From an uncultured Lachnospiraceae bacterium (GTDB lineage Bacteria > Bacillota > Clostridia > Lachnospirales > Lachnospiraceae): a stretch of 24,229 bases of DNA. The stretch is taken from contig CAJUOO010000051.1 in the NCBI GenBank assembly GCA_910588535.1, positions 1 to 24,229 on the forward strand, in the 5' to 3' direction. The position numbers and the translations under genes are program-made. Below, in pieces: positions 7,702 through 14,351 of this stretch; the stretch's first letter is position 1; each line of letters begins with the position of its first letter. The notes beneath the pieces were generated by a model, which was given only the letters and a program-made list of their open reading frames with translations, ran no database searches and had not been told where the DNA came from.

Positions 7702-8283
7702 ATGAAGAATGATTCAGATGCATTGAACGAGATTTGCGGACGAATAGAGACGGGGATTAGGGAGAAGAAGAGACCATATCTAATCGCGATTGACGGAAGA
7801 AGTGGCAGTGGTAAGTCAACGCTTGCACAAGAATTATCAAAGAGATATGGTGCAGGTCTTTATCATATGGATGATTTTTTTTTGCAGCCCTTCCAGAGAA
7901 CAAAGCAGCGGCTTGGTGAGATTGGGGGCAATGTAGATTATGAGCGCTTTTACAAAGAAGTACTTCTTCCACTGTCAGAAGACAGGGCATTTACATATGG
8001 AATATTTGATTGTGGACAACAGCGTATTGTGGAATACAGAGACTCTGTAAATGTGTCTCTTCATATTATAGAAGGTTCCTACAGTGAACATCCATATTTT
8101 GGGTCTCCCTATGATCTGACCATCTGTCTGGATATTGATGCAGAGAAGCAAGAGGAGCGCATACGAAAGCGAAATGGAGAGGAAATGCTGAAGCGTTTCA
8201 CGGAGGAATGGATTCCTAAAGAAAATGCATATCTGGATAAATTTCATATAATGGAGCGATGTGATATCTGCATAAAGATGTAG
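7702..8283 (+). CDS. P-loop small-molecule kinase, uridine-kinase-like
   Basis: Predicted soluble ATP-dependent kinase of 193 residues in the uridine kinase/phosphoribulokinase-like NTPase group. The Walker A motif GRSGSGKST is at about residues 31-39, a MDDFFL motif that usually binds the acceptor follows, and a lid-like stretch EERIRKRNGEEMLKRF is near the C-terminus. The substrate cannot be told from sequence. It is adjacent to, and probably co-transcribed with, the ECF S component. The ribosome site (GAGG, about 8 nt upstream) is modest. A nucleoside or vitamin precursor is the natural guess. Confidence 0.8.
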   Translation: MKNDSDALNEICGRIETGIREKKRPYLIAIDGRSGSGKSTLAQELSKRYGAGLYHMDDFFLQPFQRTKQRLGEIGGNVDYERFYKEVLLPLSEDRAFTYGIFDCGQQRIVEYRDSVNVSLHIIEGSYSEHPYFGSPYDLTICLDIDAEKQEERIRKRNGEEMLKRFTEEWIPKENAYLDKFHIMERCDICIKM

Positions 8284-8365
8284 TGAGATAACATGCTATA
8301 AAGTCTAACCCTTTCGTATATTATAGGAATTTGCTTCGCAATTTTTAAGAAATCCTATTAAGAGA

Positions 8366-8396
8366 TTTAAAAATTTTTCTGTAAAATGGGTATAAT
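8366..8396 (+). promoter_or_regulatory. Likely promoter of the VTT-family gene
   Basis: A perfect TATAAT lies at 8391-8396, 26 nt ahead of the start codon. The -35 side is weak: TTTAAA with 19-bp spacing is the best match in an AT-rich stretch. Upstream, ATAGGA and TCCTAT form a short inverted repeat around 8323-8358. Confidence 0.45.
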
Positions 8397-8422
8397 GAAT
8401 CAGAGCAGGGAGGAAACAGAAA

Positions 8423-8998
8423 ATGGAAGAGGGAATACGACTGCGGAAGGTATTTACCGCGCTGGCGTTACTTTTATGCAGTATTGTGATTATTGTGATG
8501 ATCAAGGGATGGTTTGACGGATGCTACGCTTCACCGGAGGCATTTGTGCAATATATAGCCAGCTATGGGATAATGGGGCCAGTCGTTCTGACATTAATTC
8601 AGATGTTTCAGGTGGTGGTCCCAGTAGTTCCCGGTATGGTGGGATGTGCGGCGGGAGCGATCTTGTATGGAAGCATTGGAGGATTTCTGTGTAATTATAT
8701 CGGGATCAGCGCTGGCTCTATCCTTGCTTATTGGCTGGCAAAGAAATATGGTGCTGAATTTGTCAAAAAGGTGACAGGGGAGAAGGCATATAATAAATAT
8801 ACAAGTTGGATTCAAAAACAAAAATCATATACATGGATCTTCGCGTTAATGATACTTCTCCCTCTGGCACCAGATGATTTCTTTTGTTACTTCACTGGAC
8901 TGACACAGATGTCTCCAAAAAAATTCACACTGATAATATTAAGCATGAAACCATGGCTGATTATGGTTTACAGTCTGGTGTTTGCAGGTATCTTTTGA
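8423..8998 (+). CDS. TVP38/TMEM64 (VTT/DedA superfamily) membrane protein
   Basis: Polytopic membrane protein of 191 residues. It has an N-terminal helix (about 9-28), a VTT core with reentrant-loop segments (VVLTLIQMFQVVVPVVPGMVGCAAGAILYG) and the later conserved ILLPLAPDDFFCYFTGLT, where DedA-type proteins carry a P-x-x-P/D-D signature. Members of this superfamily are linked to lipid scrambling or membrane homeostasis; a specific role cannot be given. The start follows GGGAGGAAACAGAAA. Its 3' end overlaps the convergent DUF3842 gene by 38 nt. Confidence 0.85.
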   Translation: MEEGIRLRKVFTALALLLCSIVIIVMIKGWFDGCYASPEAFVQYIASYGIMGPVVLTLIQMFQVVVPVVPGMVGCAAGAILYGSIGGFLCNYIGISAGSILAYWLAKKYGAEFVKKVTGEKAYNKYTSWIQKQKSYTWIFALMILLPLAPDDFFCYFTGLTQMSPKKFTLIILSMKPWLIMVYSLVFAGIF

Positions 8999-9386
8999 CT
9001 TCTTCAATAACTAAGCGGATGGATTCGGACAGAGGCATGTCCTGACAGCCGACAATATGGTGTTTACAGCGGCTGACAGGCAGAAGAATCTTGTAGGCAC
9101 GGCTTTGCCCTACAGCAACTGCCATGGCAGGTGTGATCTCACCTAGCAGGGAATCGGCGAGAACAATCCCCATAGGGCCGATGATAATATCTGCATCTCT
9201 TGTGTTGACTAGAACGGGGTTCTCACCGGTTGCGCCAAAGTCAGCGCCTGCCTTGAGCATGGAGGCGGTGGCAACACTGTTTGTTCCAAGAGCATAGATG
9301 GTATGTTCGGCGCATGCTGCCTTTAACTGTTCCACCACGGCGCTGCCCATTCTACCTCCCTGTCCGTCAATCACTACAAGCTTCAT
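8961..9386 (-). CDS. DUF3842 family protein
   Basis: Protein of 141 residues that matches the clostridial DUF3842 family as I know it: the N-terminus KLVVIDGQGGRMGSAVVEQL resembles a dinucleotide-binding fold start, followed by ALGTNSVATASMLKAGAD and GPMGIVLADSLLGEITPAMA. The function is unknown. The ribosome site GGAGGAATTAGAAT is inside the end of the upstream CarD-like gene, which it overlaps by 20 nt, so the two are very likely co-translated. Confidence 0.82.
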   Translation of the reverse strand: MKLVVIDGQGGRMGSAVVEQLKAACAEHTIYALGTNSVATASMLKAGADFGATGENPVLVNTRDADIIIGPMGIVLADSLLGEITPAMAVAVGQSRAYKILLPVSRCKHHIVGCQDMPLSESIRLVIEEVKRYLQTPDCKP

Positions 9387-9909
9387 ATTCTAATTCCTCC
9401 ATATATTTGTGTTCATGGATCAATGTCGCGATATAATCTTCCACTTCCGTCTTTTCTATATCTAGCACGATGGCAAGCTCACCGTAGAGCTGATCCTGTG
9501 CATATTGTAGATATCTCTGATCCATCGCTGTCGCATTTTTCCCCGCCTCCATGCGCTGGATGCGCTTTTTATAAAGTGTCTTGATAATGCGAACCGCTTC
9601 ACGGCAGTCGCAGGTGAGGAGCGCCTGTTGAAAAAGCTGTTCCCGTTCCTTCTCGTTTGGTATTTTCATTGCCTCAATGGACGGAATTTCCTGAATAAGC
9701 TGCAAGGCCTCTTCCCTTGAAAGAATACTGCGCATGGCAACCTTGGAATTTTCCACGGGTGTATAGATGGTTCCGCTTGAGCTGCTGACAGGTGACAGTG
9801 TATAATAGAGCCGACACTTGTCCACACCGGGGACATTAATGCTTCCGATGGCATCTACCTTGCACACGCCCTTCGTTCCATAGACGATATAGCTTCCTGC
9901 TTTGAACAT
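9367..9909 (-). CDS. CarD-like transcriptional regulator
   Basis: Protein of 180 residues. The N-terminal Tudor-like CarD/TRCF RNA-polymerase-interacting domain (about 1-65) begins FKAGSYIVYGTKGVCKV, as in other CarD proteins, with YYTLSPVSSSSGTIYTPVEN following. The C-terminal helical half (KTLYKKRIQRMEAGKNATAMDQRYLQYAQDQLYGELA) is the usual DNA-contacting part. CarD proteins bind the beta subunit and tune open-complex stability at promoters. It has a good promoter, a leader hairpin and a weak ribosome site (AGTGGGG), and is followed by DUF3842. Confidence 0.88.
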   Translation of the reverse strand: MFKAGSYIVYGTKGVCKVDAIGSINVPGVDKCRLYYTLSPVSSSSGTIYTPVENSKVAMRSILSREEALQLIQEIPSIEAMKIPNEKEREQLFQQALLTCDCREAVRIIKTLYKKRIQRMEAGKNATAMDQRYLQYAQDQLYGELAIVLDIEKTEVEDYIATLIHEHKYMEELEYEACSD

Positions 9910-9928
9910 ACTGACCCCACTTTCTGTG

Positions 9929-9960
9929 AAAAACCCTCAGTACAAGATGTAACTGGGGTT
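9929..9960 (-). terminator. Terminator-like hairpin in the carD leader
   Basis: On the minus strand AACCC-CAG pairs with CTG-GGGTT with one bulged A, followed by a short T run (9933-9929). It sits between the promoter and the start codon of the CarD-like gene, so it could be an attenuator. The T tail is short and partly inside the stem. Confidence 0.4.
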
Positions 9961-9982
9961 ATTATTTTATGCGCCTATTTCT

Positions 9983-10012
9983 ATTGTACCATTTTTGTAG
10001 TATAAATGTCAG
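9983..10012 (-). promoter_or_regulatory. Promoter of the carD-DUF3842 operon
   Basis: On the minus strand a -35 box CTGACA (10012-10007) is followed after 18 bp by the -10 box TACAAT (9988-9983). Confidence 0.65.
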
Positions 10013-10042
10013 TATTTTTGTTAATAAAATATAAAATTTGTG

Positions 10043-10080
10043 ATAATTACTATAATAGAAGAAAAAAATTTGGTAATTAT
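10043..10080 (-). terminator. AT-rich inverted repeat after the membrane-protein gene
   Basis: ATAATTAC (10043-10050) and GTAATTAT (10073-10080) form a perfect 8-bp inverted repeat two bases after the stop codon of the minus-strand gene at 10083. The loop of 22 nt and weak A/T stem make terminator function uncertain. Confidence 0.3.
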
Positions 10081-10082
10081 GC

Positions 10083-11066
10083 CTATGACTGGCGGTGTAA
10101 TCTGGCAAGATTCTCATTTTCCTTGCTATAGTGGATCAAGACATCTGGATTACATTCTGCTATACAGAGGATCACAGCATCTACATCTTCCTTGGGTTGC
10201 ATGGAGGCGATGAGAGAGAGCTTCTTTTTTGCAAATACACGCAGCGTGTAGGTAATGCGCGTTTTCTTAAATCGAAAGTGGTGAAAGCTGCTGTGCTTAT
10301 ATGCCCACACAATCTTGTCCAGCGGCAGGATACATAGTTGAAGAGTGGAGGAGGCGATCAGATAATGCTCTGTTATGGTAAATATACCAGTTTTTAATAC
10401 AGGTTCCAAGCAGAGCTCATGCTCTATCTGTGCAAGTTGTTCCTTCACTGAACCAAAGCGTCTTAAGTGGGAGCATGCGGGGTGCAGGATTGGATAGATA
10501 ATATAGGACAGCACATTTAACAATACGAGAAGAGAGATTACAAATATTGTCATAATAATAGAGAGAAATAACATATTTTTCAACAGCATATAATCTACAG
10601 AGTTGACAATAATGCGGGAAGAGACGGAGGACAATCCCTGAGGAGTCCATTTTAGATCGGAAGACATCTTTGTGATAAGTTCACTGAGAAGCTTACCACC
10701 GCTTTGCAGCCTTGCGCGGACCGTGATGTCCGTCAAGGTGTCGGGACGCCCGCTGCACTGAGAGTTTGTCAGAAGGAAATAGAAACAGGTACCGTTTTGC
10801 AGGGTATAGTAATAAGCTCCCTTAATCCGTCCATTTTCCACATAATCATAGCCGGAGTAGTGAAGTGTATCAGCTGTTAATTCCACACAGGAAATTTCAT
10901 TCTGATATAATTCTATAATATTAGTCGGATCGGATATCTTGACAGGCCACACAAAATCAAAAAATGGCACGCTATAAAAAATATAGCAGGTAATGCCTAA
11001 CATAAGGATAGCATAGGATAGGCGCTTAAAGCTGATAATACGAATTTTTCGAAAGATCTGTGTCAT
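10083..11066 (-). CDS. Two-helix membrane protein with cytoplasmic PH-like tail, unknown function
   Basis: Protein of 327 residues from the ATG at 11066, preceded by AAAGGA. A basic N-terminus is followed by helix 1 (about 17-37, YAILMLGITCYIFYSVPFF). An extracytoplasmic region of about 130 residues follows, then helix 2 (about 172-198, MLFLSIIMTIFVISLLVLLNV). A C-terminal domain contains FTITEHYLIASSTLQLCILPLDKIVWAYKH, a pattern that recalls PH-like domains in small Firmicutes membrane proteins such as the DUF6709 group. I am not sure of that family assignment. It is expressed divergently from the methyltransferase gene. The longer reading frame from 11240 would have no ribosome site and would cover the promoters. 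Confidence 0.7.
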   Translation of the reverse strand: MTQIFRKIRIISFKRLSYAILMLGITCYIFYSVPFFDFVWPVKISDPTNIIELYQNEISCVELTADTLHYSGYDYVENGRIKGAYYYTLQNGTCFYFLLTNSQCSGRPDTLTDITVRARLQSGGKLLSELITKMSSDLKWTPQGLSSVSSRIIVNSVDYMLLKNMLFLSIIMTIFVISLLVLLNVLSYIIYPILHPACSHLRRFGSVKEQLAQIEHELCLEPVLKTGIFTITEHYLIASSTLQLCILPLDKIVWAYKHSSFHHFRFKKTRITYTLRVFAKKKLSLIASMQPKEDVDAVILCIAECNPDVLIHYSKENENLARLHRQS

Positions 11067-11108
11067 GAGGGTTATATCCTTTCTGAGAAGAAATCTATTT
11101 CCTACTCG

Positions 11109-11137
11109 ATTATAAGGGATAGAGAGGAAATAATCAA
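11109..11137 (-). promoter_or_regulatory. Promoter of the minus-strand membrane-protein gene
   Basis: On the minus strand TTGATT (11137-11132), a 17-bp spacer and a perfect TATAAT (11114-11109) lie about 43 nt ahead of the start at 11066. Confidence 0.7.
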
Positions 11138-11139
11138 CC

Positions 11140-11168
11140 TTGCATTTCCACAAAAAAATTGCTATAGT
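11140..11168 (+). promoter_or_regulatory. Promoter of the methyltransferase-hslO operon
   Basis: TTGCAT (11140-11145), a 17-bp spacer and TATAGT (11163-11168). Its -35 box is two bases from the -35 box of the divergent promoter, so the two polymerases would compete for the same stretch. Confidence 0.7.
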
Positions 11169-11226
11169 AGTAGCAGTGCAGGTGGAAGGGATGATAGCCT
11201 GTATAGTATAAGAGAGTGGTGGGATT

Positions 11227-12003
11227 ATGGAGGCGTACAAAAGCTTTGCCCGTGTCTATGATATGTTTATGGACAATACACCGTATCAGGAATGGTGTGC
11301 TTACTTGGTTTCTCTATTAAGAGAATATGGGATATCAGATGGAATCCTTCTGGATCTGGGCTGTGGTACGGGGAGCATGACAGAGCTTCTTTCTGAGTGT
11401 GGCTTTGATATGATTGGCGTGGATGGCTCGGAGGATATGCTTGAGATCGCGGTGGAGAAAAGAGATGAGTCTGGTTCGCATATCTTGTATCTTATGCAAG
11501 ATATGCGGGAATTAGAGCTGTATGGAACCGTGCGTGCCGTGGTCAGTGTCTGTGACTGCATCAATTATATTCTTGAGAAAGAAGAGCTTGTTCGTGTGTT
11601 TTCTCTGGTGAATAATTATCTGGATCCAGATGGAATTTTTATCTTTGATTGCAATACAGAGTATAAATATAAAACCTTGCTCGCCGATCGAGTGATAGCA
11701 GAAAACAGGGAAGATGGAAGTTTTATCTGGGAGAACGACTATGATGAGGAGGAGCGGATCAATGAATATGATCTGACCTTGTTTATAAAAGAGGGGAGAC
11801 AGTACAGCAAATATGAAGAGATACATTATCAGCGCTGTTATACTGTGGGGGAGATAACGGCAGCTTTGCAGAAGGCGGGGCTTGAGCTGCTGCGAGTGTA
11901 TGACGCATTTACAAGAGAAGAACCTCGTGAAGACAGTGAGAGAATCTGCTTTGTGGCAAGGGAGAGGGGAAAGCAGAAGGACAGAAAGGGAGAATACTTA
12001 TGA
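11227..12003 (+). CDS. SAM-dependent class I methyltransferase
   Basis: Soluble protein of 258 residues with a Rossmann-type SAM-binding core: motif I LLDLGCGTGSM (about 41-51), the acidic strand-2 end IGVDGSEDML, and a post-motif DMRELELYGTVRAVVSVCDCINYI. YDMFMDNTPYQEW near the N-terminus is common to a clostridial group annotated only as class I methyltransferase. The substrate is unknown. It overlaps hslO by ATGA and is therefore translationally coupled to it, although no functional link is known. Confidence 0.88.
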   Translation: MEAYKSFARVYDMFMDNTPYQEWCAYLVSLLREYGISDGILLDLGCGTGSMTELLSECGFDMIGVDGSEDMLEIAVEKRDESGSHILYLMQDMRELELYGTVRAVVSVCDCINYILEKEELVRVFSLVNNYLDPDGIFIFDCNTEYKYKTLLADRVIAENREDGSFIWENDYDEEERINEYDLTLFIKEGRQYSKYEEIHYQRCYTVGEITAALQKAGLELLRVYDAFTREEPREDSERICFVARERGKQKDRKGEYL

Positions 12004-12875
12004 CAGAGAGGAAGGATTATATTGTCCGTGCCACGGCAGCGGACAATCAGATACGTGCCTTTGCCATTCAGTCAGCCAATCTGGTGGAGGATGCGAGGCA
12101 GAGGCATGAGACAAGCCCAGTTGCCACAGCAGCGCTTGGACGACTGTTAAGCGGCGCGGCGATGATGGGAAGTATGATGAAGGGAGAGAAGGATCTTCTC
12201 ACCATACAGATGAAGGGAGATGGGCCGATCAACGGTGTGATGGTCACAGCAGACTCTCACGGAAATGTCAAGGGATATGTCGGAAATCCCAATGTGCTGA
12301 TTCCGCCAAACTATGCAGGAAAGCTTGATGTGGGTGCCGCCATCGGTTACGGTATGCTGATGGTGAGCAAGGATATGGGCCTCAAGGAACCCTATCACAC
12401 GCAGCTTCCGCTTGCAACCAGTGAGGTGGCGGAGGATCTGACATACTATTTTGCAAAGTCAGAGCAGGTTCCCTCGGCTGTGGCGCTCGGCGTATTAATG
12501 TCAAAGGATAATACGGTGAAGCAGGCAGGCGGGTTTATTGTCCAGCTTATGCCATTTGCAGAGGAGCGTGTGATCGATGCGCTGGAGCGCAAAATAGAGA
12601 AAATAACCTCTGTAACAGCAATGCTTGATGAAGGCTGTGCGCCGGAACAGCTTCTTGAGCGTGTGATAGGAGAATTTGGTATACAAGTGATTGATACGAT
12701 GCCTGCACAGTTCGCCTGCAATTGTTCCAAGGAGAGGATACTGCGCTCTCTTGCAACCATCAGCAAGAAGGATCTGAAGGAAATGATTGATGATGGGGAG
12801 CCGATCGAGGTGACATGTCATTTCTGCAATAGCCATTATAGCTGCACACCAGAAGAGTTAAAAAGCTTGTTGTAA
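12000..12875 (+). CDS. hslO: Redox-regulated chaperone Hsp33
   Basis: Cytoplasmic chaperone of 291 residues that becomes active when oxidation releases its zinc. The N-terminal core (DYIVRATAADNQIRAFAI, LLSGAAMMGSMMKGEKDLLTIQMKGDGP, and PYTTQLPLATSEVAEDLTYYF-like segment) is clear. The C-terminal redox switch has Cys240-x-Cys242 and Cys273-x-x-Cys276, plus one further Cys282. The upstream ribosome site is GGGAG within the methyltransferase gene. The stop is one base from the stop of the convergent gene at 12877. Confidence 0.96.
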   Translation: MTERKDYIVRATAADNQIRAFAIQSANLVEDARQRHETSPVATAALGRLLSGAAMMGSMMKGEKDLLTIQMKGDGPINGVMVTADSHGNVKGYVGNPNVLIPPNYAGKLDVGAAIGYGMLMVSKDMGLKEPYHTQLPLATSEVAEDLTYYFAKSEQVPSAVALGVLMSKDNTVKQAGGFIVQLMPFAEERVIDALERKIEKITSVTAMLDEGCAPEQLLERVIGEFGIQVIDTMPAQFACNCSKERILRSLATISKKDLKEMIDDGEPIEVTCHFCNSHYSCTPEELKSLL

Positions 12876-12876
12876 A

Positions 12877-13089
12877 CTATTTTTTCAGTCGGGAGAGCAT
12901 AAGGAAGATATAAAGCAGAACTGGCAGCACCAAAGAGCAGAATAAAAGAAAGCGAAAAATGCTCTTTTCGGCGGAATGGTCAAAAATGGCAGCTAATAAA
13001 GTTGCTAAATACAGGCATATTAAAAATATTACAGAGACAATAGCTAATACACGTACAGAATCTTTTTTTTCAGTAGAGCGTTCGTTCAT
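12877..13089 (-). CDS. Small two-helix membrane protein, unknown function
   Basis: Protein of 70 residues starting at 13089 after AAAGGAGCCGAAT, with a good promoter upstream. A charged N-terminus (MNERSTEKKDSVR) leads into hydrophobic helices at about 14-33 and 43-63, with a short loop containing DHSAEKS and a basic C-terminus (SRLKK). I do not recognise the family; small Lachnospiraceae membrane proteins of this shape are common. The longer reading frame up to 13251 runs through the promoter and is rejected. Confidence 0.75.
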   Translation of the reverse strand: MNERSTEKKDSVRVLAIVSVIFLICLYLATLLAAIFDHSAEKSIFRFLLFCSLVLPVLLYIFLMLSRLKK

Positions 13090-13138
13090 ATTCGGCTCCT
13101 TTCTGTCGGAAGGACGATAATGTGTTATTGTTACTTTT

Positions 13139-13167
13139 ATTATAATACACTGAATCGGGATATGCAA
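13139..13167 (-). promoter_or_regulatory. Promoter of the 70-residue membrane protein
   Basis: On the minus strand TTGCAT (13167-13162), a 17-bp spacer and a perfect TATAAT (13144-13139) lie about 50 nt ahead of the start codon. Confidence 0.75.
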
Positions 13168-13217
13168 GGTGAACTTACGCTTGCCAAAATAGTAAAAAGA
13201 CATTATAATAAGAATCG

Positions 13218-13258
13218 AAAAAAGCCTGCCACCTGTAAAAACAAGTGACAAGCTTTTA
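13218..13258 (-). terminator. Strong intrinsic terminator of the candidate small RNA
   Basis: On the minus strand AAAAGCTTGTCACTTGT pairs with ACAGGTGGCAGGCTTTT around a TTTT loop and is followed by more T. All 17 positions pair if three G-U pairs are counted. On the plus strand the same three positions are C-A mismatches and there is no T tail, so the terminator acts in the minus direction. Confidence 0.85.
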
Positions 13259-13389
13259 TAAAAGGGGAGGATAAGTATTTTCTTTCTCTTTAGCGGCCCG
13301 CTGCTTCGTGGGCATCGCCCCTATTGTGTCTCTGGCTGGAGGGGGAATCCATGGAGACGGGGAGATGATTGGGAAACAGCTCCGGGCTT
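13218..13389 (-). ncRNA. Candidate C-rich small RNA, about 170 nt
   Basis: Between a TATACT box and a strong terminator there is a minus-strand stretch with no coding frame. The RNA would contain several C-rich stretches, in order TTTCCC, CTCCCC, TTCCCCCTCC and ATCCTCCCC, most of which have no strong pairing partner. Visible helices are CCCC/GGGG enclosing GTCTC/GAGAC, a GCCC/GGGC hairpin (13299-13313 region), and possibly GATAAG/CTTATC at the ends. C-rich single-stranded motifs complementary to Shine-Dalgarno sequences are a known mark of trans-acting regulatory RNAs in Gram-positives. It does not match the SRP RNA, tmRNA or RNase P patterns I know; a divergent 6S RNA is not excluded. Confidence 0.55.
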
Positions 13390-13395
13390 ATCTTT

Positions 13396-13424
13396 AGTAT
13401 AAACCAAAATCAAAGCTTTATACA
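13396..13424 (-). promoter_or_regulatory. Possible promoter of the candidate small RNA
   Basis: On the minus strand the -10 box TATACT (13401-13396) is good. The -35 position with 17-bp spacing reads TGTATA (13424-13419), which is a weak match. Confidence 0.45.
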
Positions 13425-13462
13425 TGGCAGAACAAATTTATAATGAAAAGAGGGCATTGGTT

Positions 13463-13969
13463 ATGACATTGTTAGAAACTTGGAGAAATCAGGCATATTC
13501 TGAGGAGATGAGTGAGAAGGAGGGCACTGCCTTCTGGGAGCATTATTTTCTGATAGAGAAGGGAATCTATGAGAAGATTCTATCTGAGCCTGAAGTGACA
13601 GTGAAGGGTACAGTAAAAGAGCTCGCTGAGCGTTTTGGCTGCGAGTTAAATATTATGGTGGGTTTTTTGGATGGTATTAATGACAGCTTGAAAGAGCCAA
13701 ATCCAATTGAGGAGATGGATGAGAATACAAGTGTGAATCTTGGCTATGATAAAGAAAAGTTATATTATAATATGGTGGAGGCAAAGGCGAGCTGGCTGTA
13801 TGAGCTGCCTATGTGGGACAACCTTTTAAGTGCGGAGAGAAGAAAGGAATTATATAAGGAGCAGAAATCTTCTTCGACTATTGTAAAGGAAAAAAAGGTT
13901 TATCCAAATGATCCATGTCCGTGCGGAAGTGGCAAGAAGTATAAGAAGTGCTGTGGAAAAAACGCATAG
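13463..13969 (+). CDS. SEC-C metal-binding domain protein
   Basis: Protein of 168 residues. The last ~22 residues are a SEC-C zinc motif (NDPCPCGSGKKYKKCCG), as found at the C-terminus of SecA and of many small soluble proteins. The N-terminal ~120 residues are acidic and helical (ETWRNQAYSEEMSEKEG, VKELAERFGCELNIMVGFLDGINDSL) and belong to a SEC-C group seen in Clostridia with no established role. I prefer the start at 13463, which is preceded by AGAGGG. The in-frame ATG at 13424 has no ribosome site and overlaps the -35 region of the divergent small RNA promoter. Repeat copy B begins 19 nt after the stop. Confidence 0.85.
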   Translation: MTLLETWRNQAYSEEMSEKEGTAFWEHYFLIEKGIYEKILSEPEVTVKGTVKELAERFGCELNIMVGFLDGINDSLKEPNPIEEMDENTSVNLGYDKEKLYYNMVEAKASWLYELPMWDNLLSAERRKELYKEQKSSSTIVKEKKVYPNDPCPCGSGKKYKKCCGKNA

Positions 13970-13987
13970 TGGATGACGGTATATTAT

Positions 13988-14199
13988 GACTTCTTGTAAA
14001 TTTTATACTTTATTTCCTGTTAAGAATTTGTTGTATCATTTTCGGGAAAGATCCGCCCGGCGAACTGCCTGTGGTCCTCCGTCACCCCGCTTGCGCTTAG
14101 TGAAAAACGCAGCGGACGCTAAGCTCGAAACTACCTCGCTAACCGCCAGCGTTTTTCAATAGGTTCCTTGAGGACCACAGGCGGTTCGCCGGGCTATTT
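13988..14199 (+). repeat. Repeat element copy B
   Basis: Left end CTTCTTGTAAATTTTATAC, then TTGTATCATTTT (14031) and the arm CCGGCGAACTGCCTGTGGTC. The inner part holds CGCTTAGTGAAAAACGC and GCGTTTTTCAATAGG, which are inverted to each other. The return arm is GGACCACAGGCGGTTCGCC, which pairs with the left arm. The outermost right arm (AAAATGATACAA) is missing, so this copy is truncated. The stem followed by CTATTTTTG could also terminate transcription of the SEC-C gene. Confidence 0.88.
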
Positions 14200-14285
14200 T
14201 TGTCAGTTAGTCAATAAGGCTATTGCAATCCCATTGGCTTTAGATGGTGGGTGGTTCACAATAGTATACTTGTAGTATAATTATA

Positions 14286-14314
14286 GTGACAGAGCTATAA
14301 TTGTGTGTTATAAT
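14286..14314 (+). promoter_or_regulatory. Promoter of the 35-residue peptide gene
   Basis: GTGACA (14286-14291), a 17-bp spacer and a perfect TATAAT (14309-14314). The -35 box differs from TTGACA only in its first base. Confidence 0.7.
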
Positions 14315-14351
14315 ATAAAGCATATTTTATAAGAAAGCAGGAAATAGTAGT

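Noticed and set aside
11067..11240. 58-residue N-terminal extension of the minus-strand membrane protein
   Set aside because: It would be encoded by the divergent promoter region and has no ribosome site; the ATG at 11066 is preceded by AAAGGA.
13090..13251. Extension of the 70-residue membrane protein up to 13251
   Set aside because: It covers a perfect TATAAT promoter and part of the small RNA terminator; the ATG at 13089 has AAAGGAG at good spacing.
13255..13400. Plus-strand leader riboswitch for the SEC-C gene
   Set aside because: The same region can fold on the plus strand, but the terminator stem has C-A mismatches and no T tail in that direction, while the minus strand pairs fully. 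I favour a minus-strand RNA.
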